A stretch of 23,352 nucleotides of DNA, from positions 1 to 23,352 of the forward strand of contig PLSJ01000091.1 in the NCBI GenBank assembly GCA_003165115.1, given 5' to 3'. A model generated the notes under the pieces. It did no database searches. It saw only the letters and a list, made by a program, of their open reading frames with translations, and had not been told where the DNA came from. Origin of the DNA: Syntrophaceae bacterium. Lineage in GTDB: Bacteria; Desulfobacterota; Syntrophorhabdia; Syntrophorhabdales; WCHB1-27. Position numbers and translations under genes: made by a program. Below, one piece after another: positions 6,219-13,847 of this stretch (positions are counted from its first letter, which is position 1; every line of letters begins with the position of its first letter).

Positions 6219-6573
6219 CGGCCTATACGGCCCTATCGATCCCTGCCGCCATCCTGCGAGCCCGCGTGTTTTTGCCTCTACGTCAGCATTCTTTACAGAC
6301 CTTGGGGACGCCGGTCAAAGTCGTGGCGGCCCGGCATCTCCTCTATAAAATCGTTGATGCAGTAGTGGCGGAAACCCCCGTGGCGACGTGTGCATGCGGA
6401 CCGTCAGACCCGCATCGACCGCAAGTGTAAACTCCCTCGACATGCTGCCGTTGACTTTTGCTGCCGCTATAAAAAGACCGGCGCCCGGCCCGCCTGCTCG
6501 GACTCGCCCGGAACGGTCCATGCGCCCGCCTCATTTCGGGACGTGGTGTTTGTAAAGGACCGGGACACCGGGC

Positions 6574-6594
6574 AGGCCAGCACAGGGCCTTTTT
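6574..6594 (+). terminator. Weak intrinsic-terminator-like stem with T5
   Basis: AGGCC (6574-6578) pairs with GGCCT (6586-6590) and runs into TTTTT (6590-6594). The stem is short, so it may be chance or an end point for leader transcription ahead of the sigma-54-like motif. Confidence 0.3.
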
Positions 6595-6686
6595 AGGAAA
6601 CCTTATTCCAGCGCCCGTCAGCACGTCGCCTGATATTTCAATGACTTGGACTACCGGCGCCCCATGTGTGCGGGCACCACGTCATC

Positions 6687-6702
6687 TGGCACACTAATTG
6701 TA
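6687..6702 (+). promoter_or_regulatory. Sigma-54-like -24/-12 motif, site 1
   Basis: TGGCAC-ACTAA-TTGTA has the -24 TGGCAC block and correct 5-nt spacing to TTG, but T replaces C in the -12 GC, which weakens the call. It sits 145 nt before the chosen start of the sugar-transferase gene, and the same GGCAC-N5-TTGTA arrangement recurs before the second EPS unit. Confidence 0.45.
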
Positions 6703-6846
6703 GATATACGGGTCAAGCGCAGGGACAGTCTGTCAAGGTCACCATCTTACGCGCCCTCTTTAAAGGTCCTGCAAGAAAACAGTCGGGACAAGGCAGCCGT
6801 GGAAAGACATTCCGAGGGGGTAGGACACTACTATATGGAGCCTATT

Positions 6847-8271
6847 ATGCGGGCGGAATCTCCAAGTTTGGCGGTCGAGCAGGAAAACCACAGCGAGAAC
6901 GAGCTCGCGTTGCAGGGTTTTCCGAGGCAGAAGTTGTTTCTTCTCTCCGGCGACCTGGGCTCGATCCTGGCGGCGGGCCTCGTGATGTCCCTGAGCGCCG
7001 CCAGTCCCGCGGCGGCCGTATCGTCCCTGCTGACGGTCCTGGTAATCTCGGTCATCTGTTATCCGGCCGCCCTTTATGGGTTCGACATGTACAACGCGGA
7101 ACGTTCTTTCCGCCATGGAGACATGATAAAGCGGTGCCTGCTGGCCACACTCCTCGGCGGCGCCGTTTCGGCCCTCCTCAGCACGGTGGCCGGAGAATAC
7201 ACTATCGCCAGGGGCCAGCCTCTCCACATGGCGATAGTGTGGGTCCTTTTCGCCGGTTGCCGTTACGCCTACTCGACGCTTTCGCAAACCGCCCTCGTAA
7301 AAAAAGCCGTGCTGATCGTCGGCGCGGGCGACACAGGCATGGCGATCTACAACGTCCTCTGCTCCCCGGCCTCGCCTTATACCGTGAAAGGGTTCGTGGA
7401 CGACGACGACGGGGCGTCGACGGCCTGGGCCTACCCGAAAATAGTGGGCACCACCGACCGCGTCACGGAGCTTGCCGGCAACGCCGGGGCCGCTTCCGTG
7501 ATACTCGCCATCCCGGGAGACCGGTCGCCCCGGCTTACCAGGAGTATCCTCCGGGCGCGGCTGCAGGGAACGATAATCGAAGAGATGGCGGACGTGTACG
7601 AGCGGCTTACCGGCAGGGTCCCCGTGGAGCACATCCAGGACGAGTGGCTCCTGTCCGCGGAAGGGTTCGACATCCTCCATAAAGCATACATCCGCCACGT
7701 CAAGCGTTTTTTCGACCTGGTAATATCGGGCTTCCTGCTCCTCCTTACCGCCCCGGTGATCCTGGTCGCCGGCCTCCTCATCCGTCTGGATTCCGCGGGT
7801 CCCATCTTTTATACCCAGGAGCGTGTCGGAAAGGACGGAAGAGTATTCAACGTGTACAAGTTTCGCTCCATGAGAGTGGACGCGGAAGAGCACGGCGCCC
7901 AATGGGCCGTCGGCGACGATCCCAGGGTTACCCGTGTGGGAAAATGGCTGCGTCTCTACCGCATAGACGAGCTGCCGCAGTTGTGGAACGTCGCCAGGGG
8001 CGACATGAGCCTTGTGGGCCCGAGGCCGGAGCGACCCGAGTTCGTGCGCCTCCTGGAGCAGAGGATCCCCTATTACAGCCTTCGTCACTACGTCACACCG
8101 GGGATCACGGGTTGGGCGCAGGTTACCTTCAGATACGCGTCGTCGGTGGAGGACGGGCTGAACAAGCTCGAAGCGGACGTTTACTACATAAAGAATATGT
8201 CACTTCTCCTCGATCTCAAGATCCTGTTAAAAACCGTAGGGGTGGTCTTCCTCGCACAAGGGTCGCGTTAA
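6847..8271 (+). CDS. Undecaprenyl-phosphate sugar-1-phosphate transferase (EpsB/WbaP-like initiating transferase)
   Basis: A 474-aa inner-membrane polyprenyl glycosylphosphotransferase that moves sugar-1-phosphate from a nucleotide sugar to the lipid carrier, the first step of EPS assembly. About four transmembrane segments lie between residues 30 and 145. They are followed by a Rossmann-like domain (VLIVGAGDTG, 155-164) and a fifth hydrophobic segment (about 289-312). The catalytic bacterial sugar-transferase domain comes last, with YKFRSMR (337-343), the IDELPQLWNV catalytic block (D374-E375) and GPRPERP (391-397). This layout is that of the PEP-CTERM-associated EpsB-like subfamily. The ATG at 6847 is preferred: GGAG lies 6 nt upstream and the length fits the family. 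Starts at 6835 or 6646 only add unrelated residues. It is the first EPS gene. Confidence 0.92.
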   Translation: MRAESPSLAVEQENHSENELALQGFPRQKLFLLSGDLGSILAAGLVMSLSAASPAAAVSSLLTVLVISVICYPAALYGFDMYNAERSFRHGDMIKRCLLATLLGGAVSALLSTVAGEYTIARGQPLHMAIVWVLFAGCRYAYSTLSQTALVKKAVLIVGAGDTGMAIYNVLCSPASPYTVKGFVDDDDGASTAWAYPKIVGTTDRVTELAGNAGAASVILAIPGDRSPRLTRSILRARLQGTIIEEMADVYERLTGRVPVEHIQDEWLLSAEGFDILHKAYIRHVKRFFDLVISGFLLLLTAPVILVAGLLIRLDSAGPIFYTQERVGKDGRVFNVYKFRSMRVDAEEHGAQWAVGDDPRVTRVGKWLRLYRIDELPQLWNVARGDMSLVGPRPERPEFVRLLEQRIPYYSLRHYVTPGITGWAQVTFRYASSVEDGLNKLEADVYYIKNMSLLLDLKILLKTVGVVFLAQGSR

Positions 8272-8462
8272 GGCCCCTGTACGGCTTCGGGGTCTCCGTG
8301 CTGCGGGTATATTTTGCGCCCCGGCGTCCGTGTCGAAAAAACGTCCCTTCTAACTACTTGACATATCTACGCATTCCAGCGGGTTGACGAGCCGCCCCGC
8401 TCTGTAGTTAGCTGTTTACCTTGTCCACCCTGGGACAAAATACAGGAAAGATGAGGTAAGTC
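8272..8462. promoter_or_regulatory. Spacer with two inverted repeats upstream of the secreted protein
   Basis: CTAACTAC (8350-8357) is complementary to GTAGTTAG (8404-8411). TTGTCC (8421-8426) is complementary to GGACAA (8433-8438), just before the RBS. TTGACA (8358-8363) or TTGACG (8384-8389) could be a -35, but no good -10 follows. A separate regulated promoter is plausible, not proven. Confidence 0.35.
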
Positions 8463-9917
8463 GTGAAAGATTCAAAGAAACGAACAAATGCATTTGGTGT
8501 GGCTGTCGGTTCGCTTGTTGGCTTTGTTTTGGCAATTCTCGTTTGTTCCGCTCCGCTGATGGCGGCGCCTTCCGTCTCCGGTGTCCAGGGCACCGTGGCG
8601 AATGGTCAATCAATCACGGTGACCGGGTCGGCTTTCGGCGCAGCCGGACCTAACGTGGTCCTTTTCGACGACTTTGAATTGGGCACAAACGGCAATGCGA
8701 TAAAGTCGGGCGCAGGGTCGGCGCAGGAAGGCCAGTGGAGTGTCGTTTCCGGCACGCCGACCCCTGTGTACAGCAACGCTTCCTCCGTAAGCGGCTCCCT
8801 GGCTTTCAGGGCCAACATGGCTACGTATTGGAGAAACTACGCCGAGGCAAACCTCCCGTCCGGCACTACGCAGGTTTTCTTCTCTTACTGGATGTATCTT
8901 CCCGCGGGTAATCAAGTACCGGGCGGCCCATCGAGTCCCAACTGGAAGATTATATGGCTGGGCGGCCCAAGCCACGTTCAGGGATCGGACCTGATAGTCC
9001 CCATCGACATGGGGGGTTCGTATGCCGTATCGTGCAACGTCTGTCCTTATTCTTCGAAGGCGCCGTATCTGAACAACCTTACCTTTACCCCCGGAACGTG
9101 GCACCGCGTGTGGGCATGGATAATCGGCAGCAGCTCGGGCGGGGGCAAGACGCTCGTCTGGGACATGGATACCGCCGGCGTGCACCAGGAGCTTAATACC
9201 GTCAATACATCCAACCTCAACAGCGGCTCCTGGTGGGACGTGTTCGATCTTAACGGGTTCGGGAACCAATCCGCTTCCTATCCCATGTTCGATGACGTCT
9301 ACATAGCTACCGGCCCCAATGCGGCGGCAAGAGTGGAGATCGGAAACGCAGCGGCGTACACGTCGTGCTCGAACCTCGCAACGGTAACACCCACGTCATG
9401 GAGCAACGGGTCGATAGTCGCGACGGTGAGACAGGGCAGCTTCAAGTCGGGACAATCGGTCTACGTCTATGTAACGGACGCGAGCGGCAACGTCAATGCC
9501 CAGGGCTACCCTGTGACTGTAGGGTCGGGTAGCTCCACGACCCCGCCGCCTTCTTCGCCGCCCCCGACAACCACCAATCCGCCGACCGTAACCATCACCT
9601 CGCCCGCTTCCGGCACGACGACGACGCAGGGCAGCATCGCGCTCAAGGGGACCGCGGGAGAGACCAACGGCAGCATCACGGCGGTCTCGTGGACGAACAG
9701 TCTTGGAGGCAACGGGATAGCGACCTATTCTTCCGGAAGCTGGTCGGCCACGGTCTCTTTGGGACAGGGGCAGAACGTGATCACGGTCACCGCCACGGAT
9801 AACACGGGAAAGACCGCGACCGGCAGCGTGACGGTCACCTATTCGACCTCGACCGGCGGGCGTCACAGGTACGGCCAGGCCGAGGTCCCGACATCGATAA
9901 CGACCCGGCAGGGTTAA
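8463..9917 (+). CDS. Secreted jelly-roll/Ig-like multidomain protein
   Basis: A 484-aa exported protein starting at GTG with GAGGT 6 nt upstream. A signal peptide spans about 8-35 (cleavage near MAA). An IPT/TIG-like strand block follows (about 37-66: VSGVQGTVANGQSITVTGSAFG). A large concanavalin-A-like jelly-roll region, about 66-295, has many aromatic residues (FFSYWMYLP, NWKIIWLGG, GTWHRVWAWI, FDDVYIATG). A second small beta domain lies at about 300-353, then a Thr/Pro/Ser linker (about 357-374) and a bacterial Ig-like domain (about 375-460). No PEP-CTERM or other sorting tail is present. The jelly-roll resembles carbohydrate-binding or polysaccharide-lyase folds, but I see no assignable catalytic residues. 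Placed between the two EPS transcription units, it probably binds or processes the polysaccharide outside the cell (inference). Confidence 0.85.
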   Translation: MKDSKKRTNAFGVAVGSLVGFVLAILVCSAPLMAAPSVSGVQGTVANGQSITVTGSAFGAAGPNVVLFDDFELGTNGNAIKSGAGSAQEGQWSVVSGTPTPVYSNASSVSGSLAFRANMATYWRNYAEANLPSGTTQVFFSYWMYLPAGNQVPGGPSSPNWKIIWLGGPSHVQGSDLIVPIDMGGSYAVSCNVCPYSSKAPYLNNLTFTPGTWHRVWAWIIGSSSGGGKTLVWDMDTAGVHQELNTVNTSNLNSGSWWDVFDLNGFGNQSASYPMFDDVYIATGPNAAARVEIGNAAAYTSCSNLATVTPTSWSNGSIVATVRQGSFKSGQSVYVYVTDASGNVNAQGYPVTVGSGSSTTPPPSSPPPTTTNPPTVTITSPASGTTTTQGSIALKGTAGETNGSITAVSWTNSLGGNGIATYSSGSWSATVSLGQGQNVITVTATDNTGKTATGSVTVTYSTSTGGRHRYGQAEVPTSITTRQG

Positions 9918-9932
9918 AGGAAAACCCGTGAG

Positions 9933-9975
9933 GATCGGGGACATGGAGGCTCCACCCGCCGCCATGTCCCCGATC
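9933..9975 (+). terminator. 14-bp perfect hairpin after the secreted-protein gene
   Basis: GATCGGGGACATGG (9933-9946) is exactly complementary to 9962-9975 with a 15-nt loop, starting 16 nt after the stop codon, with GCTTT just beyond. Position and stability fit a terminator, though the T run is short. Confidence 0.6.
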
Positions 9976-10326
9976 GCTTTAGTGAGCTGCGTCCATCGAA
10001 GCGGCCCCGCGCGGGGCGCTTGTCCGTCGCCCATACATCTTACCTCCCTCCTAAAGAATGATTTGCAGACATCGACCGATCCCCCGGCCACGGTGTAGAA
10101 AATCTTTACATGTATCGAAACTCTTACAACGGTCCTCACAAGGCATTTTGCGCATTAACCCTGTATCCATAAGCCTTTTTGGGTTCCCGCAAAAAATGTG
10201 TTGCATAGTCTTTACAAGCATCCGTTACCTCCTCCCGTGAAGAGACAGATCGTCGAAAACTGAAATGCCCACTGATAATGCGCACCTGGGGGACTGCCCG
10301 GCCGATACGCCGGGGCGGGGGTGTCG

Positions 10327-10342
10327 CGGCACGTTTATTGTA
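10327..10342 (+). promoter_or_regulatory. Sigma-54-like -24/-12 motif, site 2
   Basis: CGGCAC-GTTTA-TTGTA matches CGGCACG-N4-TTGTA against the sigma-54 consensus TGGCACG-N4-TTGCW. It differs at the first base and at the C of the -12 element. A start about 12 nt downstream would give a leader of roughly 180 nt that includes the ops-like element. It shares GGCAC-N5-TTGTA with the site at 6687. Confidence 0.45.
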
Positions 10343-10472
10343 ATTATGACCGCTTGATGCCTGCCGGAGACCGGATTTACGAAAGACTGTCCGGCGGGGA
10401 ATCGACGATGAATGTGTACGAGCCGAGCGTGAAAACCGGAGCATCGGGTGAAAATGCACTGAAGGGTGCAGC

Positions 10473-10483
10473 GGCGGTAGCCT
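10473..10483 (+). promoter_or_regulatory. ops-like element B (GGCGGTAGCCT)
   Basis: The 11-mer equals the RfaH ops consensus core GGCGGTAG-N2-T and is identical to the element at 4969-4979. It lies on the coding strand 52 nt before the ATG of the first gene of a 13-kb or longer polysaccharide operon, the kind of operon that RfaH or related NusG paralogs control by antitermination. No NusG-like gene is in the window. Confidence 0.55.
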
Positions 10484-10535
10484 GGACTTTTTGCCAAGGT
10501 CTGGCGGCGCTTATGGAGGGGGTAGCGAGGTAGAT

Positions 10536-11489
10536 ATGCGTACGGAGATGCACAAACCGATCATCATGACCGTGGACCTCGAAGACTGGTTCCAGGTGGA
10601 GAACCTGCGCTCGGCATACCCCCACGATAGCTGGAACTCCTGCGACCTGCACGTCCCCCTCAATACCCACGTGCTCCTCGATATCTTCGACCACTACGGC
10701 GTGCACGCGACCTTTTTCGTCCTGGGATGGGTTGCCGAAAGGTGCAGGGGCCTTGTTCGGGAGATACACACGAGAGGCCATGAGATAGCTTCTCACGGGT
10801 ATAGCCACCGCCTGCTTTTCGACCTGCCGAAGGGACAGCTCGAACGGGAGCTGCGCACGAGCAAGAGCCTCCTCGAAGATATTACGGGGGCGCCGGTGCG
10901 GGGTTTCAGGGCGCCCGGCTTCTCGGTCACCGACGAGCTCCTGGAGCTTCTCCCGGACCTCGGCTATGAATACGATTCCAGCTACAACAACATCTTTCTC
11001 AACAAGCGATGCGGCAAAATCGACGGTTGGCGCGTCGGACCGAACGGTGCGCTTACGAAAGGGAAAATAGTGGAGCTTTCTATAAGGAACCTGAAGATCG
11101 GTCCTTTTACGATCCCCTGGGGCGGAGGCGGTTACTTCAGGCTCTTCCCGCCCGCGCTTTTCAAGCGGGGCGTGGAGCGCATCCTGCTGGAAGAGGCGCC
11201 CTACGTCTTTTATATGCACCCGTGGGAGCTCGATTCCGTCCAGCCCCGGACCAGGGGAATAGGCCGCCTCAACGGCTTTCGCCACTACGTGCACCTGTCG
11301 GACACCTTCCACCGGATAAACTATTTCTTCTCCGGGCTGAAGGACTGTAGCTTTATGGGCTGTCACAGGTACCTCCACCAGCCTTCCGTCACGCCGTTGC
11401 CGCTCCAGACGGCCCACACGATAAAACCGGCAGCCTTCCGGGAGATGGAGGACGCAGGCCCGATGGAGCAGCATGAGATACATGGCTGA
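10536..11489 (+). CDS. Polysaccharide deacetylase, PEP-CTERM-locus type (NodB domain)
   Basis: A 317-aa carbohydrate esterase family 4 type enzyme that removes acetyl groups from N-acetylated glycans. The motifs are all visible: catalytic or metal Asp in TVDLEDWF (D14, D17), metal-binding His pair in GHEIASHGYSH (H87, H91), RAPGFS (125-130), and a late HPWELD (228-233) motif. The VDLEDWFQVENL opening and the HPWELD ending are those of the deacetylases found in PEP-CTERM/EPS loci. No signal peptide or membrane segment is seen, so action in the cytoplasm or on lipid-linked intermediates is possible. GAGG sits 5 nt before this ATG; an upstream in-frame ATG at 10491 has none. It is the first gene of the operon and overlaps the next gene by 17 nt. 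Confidence 0.9.
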   Translation: MRTEMHKPIIMTVDLEDWFQVENLRSAYPHDSWNSCDLHVPLNTHVLLDIFDHYGVHATFFVLGWVAERCRGLVREIHTRGHEIASHGYSHRLLFDLPKGQLERELRTSKSLLEDITGAPVRGFRAPGFSVTDELLELLPDLGYEYDSSYNNIFLNKRCGKIDGWRVGPNGALTKGKIVELSIRNLKIGPFTIPWGGGGYFRLFPPALFKRGVERILLEEAPYVFYMHPWELDSVQPRTRGIGRLNGFRHYVHLSDTFHRINYFFSGLKDCSFMGCHRYLHQPSVTPLPLQTAHTIKPAAFREMEDAGPMEQHEIHG

Positions 11490-12624
11490 GATCATCTTCT
11501 TCGGCTCTCTCGCGGCACTTTTCTATGTTTACCTGGGCTACCCGCTCATCGTCTCTCTCCTGTCCAGGATAAGGCCGAGGCACATCGGGGCCGGGGACAG
11601 CTATTTTCCGGCGGTGAGCATCGTCATCGCCGCTCACAACGAAGAGGCATCGATCGCAAAAACCATCGAAAACAAGCTCACCATCGACTACCCCGAAGAC
11701 CTGCTGGAAATCCTCGTCGTCTCTGACGGCTCGACGGACGGGACCGACGGGATCGCGCGCAGCTACGAAGGGCGCGGACCGGTGCGGTTTATCAGGCAGG
11801 AGCCGAGGGCGGGGAAGACCGCCGCCCTGAACCTGGCCGTCCCTCTGGCAAAGGCGGATATCATCGTCTTCTCCGACGCCAATTCCATCTACAGGCGAGA
11901 CGCCCTGTGTAAGCTCGTGCGCAATTTCCACGACCCCGAGGTGGGCTACGTTACGGGAAAGATGCTCTACGTGGACCCGAAAGGGACCGTTATCGGGAAC
12001 GGGTGCTCGGCCTACATGCGCTACGAGAACTTCCTGCGGGAGCAGGAGACGGCGCTCGGCTCGGTCGTGGGCGTCGACGGCGGCATAGACGCCATGCGGA
12101 AGTCGCTCTACCGGCCCATGGGACCCGACCAACTGCCCGACTTCGTGCAGCCCCTGAGGGTGGTCGAGCAAGGGTACCGCGTCGTATACGAGGCCGGTGC
12201 GGTCCTCAAGGAAGACGCGCTCGGCTCGTCCGGGGACGAGTACCGCATGCGTGTCCGCGTCTCTCTGAGGGCGCTCTGGGCGCTGAAGGACATGCGCCAC
12301 CTGCTCGGGTTCCGCCATTCGGCACTTTTCGCCTGGCAGCTCTGGTCCCACAAGCTCCTCCGGTATCTCTGCTTCTTCTTCATGGCGGGCGCCTACGTGT
12401 CGAACCTCCTTATCCTGCCGGGCAATCGGGTCTACAAGACCCTGTTCGTCGCGCAGTCCGTCCTTTACGCGGCGGCACTGCTCTCACCCCTCGCCGAGAA
12501 GGCCGGATACAGGTTCCTCTACGTCTTCAACTACTTCGTGCTCATCAACGGCGCCGCCATGCATGCCTTCTTCAAGTTCCTCGCGGGAAAGAGGCAGGTG
12601 GTATGGGTCCCGCGGAAAGGATGA
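11473..12624 (+). CDS. Membrane glycosyltransferase family 2
   Basis: A 383-aa processive-type GT2. One N-terminal transmembrane helix (about 6-30) precedes the GT-A domain: PAVSIVIAAHNEEASI (47-61), SDGSTDGT (84-91), the DXD-like SDAN (134-137), GVDGGIDAM (200-208), an acidic LPDF (221-224) and RVRVSLRALWAL, a variant of the acceptor-side basic motif. Three further membrane helices (about 282-365) close the protein. This layout is shared with polymerising or chain-extending EPS glycosyltransferases, which work at the inner membrane face with nucleotide sugars. The sugar specificity cannot be read. The ATG at 11473 has GGAG 4 nt upstream and lies inside the end of the deacetylase gene, indicating translational coupling; ATG 11482 is an alternative. 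Confidence 0.88.
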   Translation: MRYMAEIIFFGSLAALFYVYLGYPLIVSLLSRIRPRHIGAGDSYFPAVSIVIAAHNEEASIAKTIENKLTIDYPEDLLEILVVSDGSTDGTDGIARSYEGRGPVRFIRQEPRAGKTAALNLAVPLAKADIIVFSDANSIYRRDALCKLVRNFHDPEVGYVTGKMLYVDPKGTVIGNGCSAYMRYENFLREQETALGSVVGVDGGIDAMRKSLYRPMGPDQLPDFVQPLRVVEQGYRVVYEAGAVLKEDALGSSGDEYRMRVRVSLRALWALKDMRHLLGFRHSALFAWQLWSHKLLRYLCFFFMAGAYVSNLLILPGNRVYKTLFVAQSVLYAAALLSPLAEKAGYRFLYVFNYFVLINGAAMHAFFKFLAGKRQVVWVPRKG

Positions 12625-13847
12625 CGATGACCGGTCCTGCCCGTCAGCCTATGAAAGTCCTTCACGTCATCGACAGCGGCGGCATGTACGGGGCCGAGGT
12701 AATGCTCCTCACCCTCATGGAAGAACAACAAAAACAGGGCATGCACGTGGTGCTGGCGAGCATCGGGGAAAAAGGCGGACAGGAGAAGCCGATAGAGCGG
12801 GAGGCGCGAAAGCGCGGGCTGCGGGTGTCGGCCTTCAGGATGCGCAAGGGTCCCGATCCGCTCGGCGCCCTGCGGCTCGTCCGCTTTGCCCGAGGCGGCT
12901 CGTTCGACATCGTCCATTGCCACGGGTACAAACCGGACATCCTTCTCGGTTTCATCCCCAGCCGTATCAGGAAAGTGCCGGTAGTGGCGACGCTCCACGG
13001 CTGGACAAACACGCGACGCCTCTCCCGCATGAGCATGTATGAATGGCTCGACCGCGCCAGCCTGAGATTCATGGACCGGGCCATAGCGGTGAGCCGGGCC
13101 GTGCTCGGCCGCGGCAGGATCGACGGCGACGGACGGATAAGGGCAGCGGTGGTCAACAACGGCATCCCCGCCCATGCCGGAGGAACGGTCCCTCTTCCGA
13201 AAAACGACCCCATCGGGCTTTTTTGCGGCGCCGGCTTCACGGTCGGGTCCATAGGCAGGCTGTCGGGAGAAAAAGGATACCGGTACCTGATCGAGGCCGT
13301 CGGCGTCATGCGGCGGTCTGGGGCGGACGTCCGTCTGGTTATTATCGGCGAAGGCGCCGAAAGAGACGGCCTCACGGACCTGGTGAGCCGACTGGGCCTC
13401 GACCCCTGGGTGCTCCTGCCGGGCTACCGGGAAAAGGCATCGGCCTACATGGGTTGTTTCGACGTCTTTGCGCTCTCGTCCCTCACCGAGGGCCTGCCCG
13501 TAACCCTGCTCGAGGCGATGCGGGCCGGCATACCCGTGGTGGCGACATCGGTGGGAGGCATCCCCGAGGTGATGGGCCTGACAGGCGCGGGCCTGATGGT
13601 CGATGCGGCCGACAGCCGCGGCTTCGCGGATGCACTGGACCGGTTGTACAACGACCGCGCATTGAGGGCCGAACTCGGGGCAAGGGGCAAAGACGCCATA
13701 TACGGCCGCTATTCGAGCGAGATCATGGAAAGGCACTACCACGAGACGTACGCGGATGTGCTCGGGAGAAAGACGACACGTGGAAACCCGGCCGGAGCGC
13801 AAGGGCCCGGCCTTCAAAAACCAGTACCAGCAGGAGGAATCGGATGA
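12621..13847 (+). CDS. Glycosyltransferase family 4 (GT-B)
   Basis: A 408-aa cytoplasmic retaining glycosyltransferase. The N-terminal Rossmann half opens with MKVLHVIDSGGMYGAEVM (11-28), with the Gly-rich acceptor loop, and continues with HCHGYKPD and ATLHGW. The C-terminal half has VGSIGRLSGEKGYRYLIEA, the nucleotide-phosphate-binding strand RLVIIGEGAERDGL, and the E-x7-E type motif in SLTEGLPVTLLEAM followed by GIPVVATSVGGIPEV. This is typical of EPS GT4 enzymes near PEP-CTERM loci. It starts in an ATGA overlap with the preceding GT2 stop. ATG 12627, with AAAGG 6 nt upstream, is an equally good start. The last about 25 residues (TTRGNPAGAQGPG...) are a low-complexity tail overlapping the next gene by 4 nt. 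Confidence 0.9.
   Translation: MTMTGPARQPMKVLHVIDSGGMYGAEVMLLTLMEEQQKQGMHVVLASIGEKGGQEKPIEREARKRGLRVSAFRMRKGPDPLGALRLVRFARGGSFDIVHCHGYKPDILLGFIPSRIRKVPVVATLHGWTNTRRLSRMSMYEWLDRASLRFMDRAIAVSRAVLGRGRIDGDGRIRAAVVNNGIPAHAGGTVPLPKNDPIGLFCGAGFTVGSIGRLSGEKGYRYLIEAVGVMRRSGADVRLVIIGEGAERDGLTDLVSRLGLDPWVLLPGYREKASAYMGCFDVFALSSLTEGLPVTLLEAMRAGIPVVATSVGGIPEVMGLTGAGLMVDAADSRGFADALDRLYNDRALRAELGARGKDAIYGRYSSEIMERHYHETYADVLGRKTTRGNPAGAQGPGLQKPVPAGGIG

Larger units (their letters stand above)
5869..6846. other. Long non-coding leader ahead of the EPS genes
   Basis: Nearly 1 kb between divergent genes with no frame that has an RBS and protein-like composition. It holds an AT-rich patch (about 6118-6162, including TATAAA 6153-6158), a 10-bp hairpin with a bulge at 6195-6218, a small GGCC/GGCC hairpin at 6220-6232, a terminator-like stem at 6574-6594 and the sigma-54-like motif at 6687-6702. 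An untranslated regulatory RNA is possible but not demonstrated. Confidence 0.5.
9918..10535. other. Regulatory spacer ahead of the large EPS operon
   Basis: No convincing gene in 618 nt. It contains the hairpin at 9933-9975, a small CCCGGC/GCCGGG stem (10297-10314), a GATAAT box at 10274-10279 without a good -35, the sigma-54-like motif at 10327-10342 and the ops-like element at 10473-10483. A 42-codon frame (10408-10533) runs through the leader and may be translated, but evidence is poor. Confidence 0.5.

Noticed and set aside
6182..6430. 82-codon plus-strand frame in the long leader
   Set aside because: No ribosome-binding site, composition not protein-like, and it runs over stable hairpins.
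6760..8088. 442-codon minus-strand frame opposite the sugar transferase
   Set aside because: Antisense shadow of a high-GC gene with clear motifs on the plus strand; no RBS or recognisable domain.
10408..10533. 42-codon frame in the leader of the EPS operon, ending just before the deacetylase gene
   Set aside because: Only a marginal GGGGA precedes its ATG, no family is recognisable, and it runs through the ops-like element. A leader peptide cannot be excluded, but support is too thin for a gene call.
12003..12620. Long N-terminal extension in frame with the GT4 gene
   Set aside because: It overlaps the GT2 gene fully and gives Arg/Gly/Pro-rich nonsense; the GT4 homology begins at MKVLHVIDSGG.
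12531..13817. 428-codon minus-strand frame opposite the GT4 gene
   Set aside because: Codon-structure shadow of the glycosyltransferase; no family features.
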